Source of the DNA: an uncultured Devosia sp.
Lineage (GTDB): Bacteria; Pseudomonadota; Alphaproteobacteria; Rhizobiales; Devosiaceae
DNA length: 5,490 nt
Direction of reading: 5' to 3'
Assembly (NCBI GenBank): GCA_913775215.1
Contig: CAJYKO010000369.1
Span: forward strand, 1-5,490
Both the position numbers and the translations under genes were made by a program. Shown in pieces: positions 4,962-5,490 of this stretch. Position 1 is the first letter of the stretch; the number at the start of each line of letters is the position of its first letter. The notes under the pieces were generated by a model. That model ran no database searches and had not been told where the DNA came from. It worked only from the letters and a program-made list of their open reading frames with translations.

Positions 4962-5490
4962 ATGATCGACATGACTGTCGTTGAACTCTCGCGTTGGCAA
5001 TTCGCCGCCACCGCGATGTATCATTTCATCTTCGTGCCCCTGACGCTGGGGCTCTCCTTCCTGATGGCGATCATGGAAAGCGTCTATGTGATGACCGGGC
5101 GCGAAGTCTGGCGCAAGGCAACACTTTTCTGGGGCACGCTGTTCGGCGTCAATTTCGCGATGGGCGTTGCCACCGGCATCGTCATGGAATTCCAGTTCGG
5201 CATGAATTGGAGCTATTATAGCCACTATGTCGGGGACGTCTTCGGTGCGCCGCTGGCGATCGAGGGCCTCATGGCCTTCTTCCTCGAAGCCACATTTGTC
5301 GGCCTGTTCTTTTTCGGTTGGGACCGGATGAGCAAGGTAGGGCATCTGGTCGTCACTTGGCTCGTCGCGCTCGGCACCAATCTTTCTGCGCTCTGGATCT
5401 TGATTGCTAACGGCTGGATGCAGAACCCGGTCGGCGCCAAATTCAACCCGGACACGATGCGCATGGAAGTCACCGACTTCATGGCGGTGC
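4962..5490 (+). CDS. cydA: Cytochrome bd quinol oxidase subunit I, N-terminal part (gene runs off the right edge)
   Basis: CydA is the haem-carrying, quinol-oxidising subunit of cytochrome bd, an inner-membrane terminal oxidase with high oxygen affinity and no copper. The first 176 residues are present. Seen: ELSRWQF at 8-14 and TAMYHF at 17-22, with His21 corresponding to the haem b595 ligand His19 of E. coli; Arg11 matching Arg9; GVATGIVMEFQFGMNWSYY at 68-86; and GAPLAIEGLMAFFLE at 95-109, with Glu101 and Glu109 matching the conserved Glu99 and Glu107. Similarity to E. coli CydA is strong throughout. The quinol-binding Q-loop and later haem ligands are beyond the window, so the bd-I versus CIO subtype rests on overall resemblance to CydA. 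Start: ATG 4962 is preferred for its match to E. coli CydA length. ATG 4971 and ATG 4917 are also in frame, but 4917 would sit at the predicted transcription start. cydB is expected downstream. Confidence 0.95.
   Translation, partial: MIDMTVVELSRWQFAATAMYHFIFVPLTLGLSFLMAIMESVYVMTGREVWRKATLFWGTLFGVNFAMGVATGIVMEFQFGMNWSYYSHYVGDVFGAPLAIEGLMAFFLEATFVGLFFFGWDRMSKVGHLVVTWLVALGTNLSALWILIANGWMQNPVGAKFNPDTMRMEVTDFMAV

Noticed and set aside
4833..5345. 170-codon minus-strand open frame opposite cydA, crossing the FNR box
   Set aside because: It is rich in His, Glu, Asp and Gln, typical of a shadow of a membrane-protein gene, and it is antisense to a strongly conserved CydA.
4962..5490. Cyanide-insensitive oxidase CioA
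   Set aside because: The visible part tracks E. coli CydA closely and cydDC is adjacent, as expected for the classical bd type. The deciding Q-loop is outside the window.

Overview
The window looks like chromosomal DNA from an alphaproteobacterium. The evidence is a GC-rich coding style, an FnrN/FnrL-type oxygen sensor closest to rhizobial proteins, and an HmrR/CueR-type copper operator in front of a copper-pumping ATPase. Within the class, Hyphomicrobiales (for example a Devosia-like or rhizobial genome) is my best guess. That guess rests on recalled family resemblance and is of low confidence. I see no mobile elements, RNA genes or CRISPR arrays, and almost all of the DNA is assigned.

Layout from left to right. 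(1) 1-511, minus strand: the N-terminal 170 codons of a Cu(+) P1B-type ATPase (copA). They hold one metal-binding domain, a His-rich linker and the first membrane segments, and the gene runs off the left edge. (2) 512-689: a divergent regulatory region. It holds a MerR-family copper promoter for copA (-35 and -10 separated by 19 bp, with a perfect 10-bp inverted repeat in the spacer) and a weaker candidate promoter and a clear ribosome binding site for the next gene. (3) 690-1412, plus strand: a Crp/Fnr regulator with all four cysteines needed for an oxygen-sensing [4Fe-4S] cluster. (4) 1421-3076 and 3073-4836, both minus strand: cydC and cydD, the two halves of the heterodimeric ABC transporter needed to assemble cytochrome bd. 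They overlap by 4 bp (ATGA), with cydD first. (5) 4837-4961: a divergent promoter region with a perfect FNR box, TTGATCTGGATCAA. (6) 4962 to the right edge, plus strand: the first 176 codons of cydA, subunit I of cytochrome bd quinol oxidase.

The parts form a coherent low-oxygen respiration module. The Fnr-type protein senses oxygen loss, and the only perfect FNR box I found lies between the divergent cydDC and cydA transcription units. It is spaced exactly as in a class II FNR-activated promoter for cydA (box centre 41.5 bp upstream of the predicted start, with a TATCAG -10). CydDC then supports haem and redox maturation of the CydA-containing oxidase. The copper exporter is probably a separate response unit. 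Its position next to a copper-free terminal oxidase is suggestive, because the alternative haem-copper oxidases depend on copper.

I did not find a wholly new system. The most interesting material is regulatory: a single FNR site between two divergent cyd units, overlapping inverted repeats on the cydA core promoter, and mirrored TTGACC elements behind the copper promoter.
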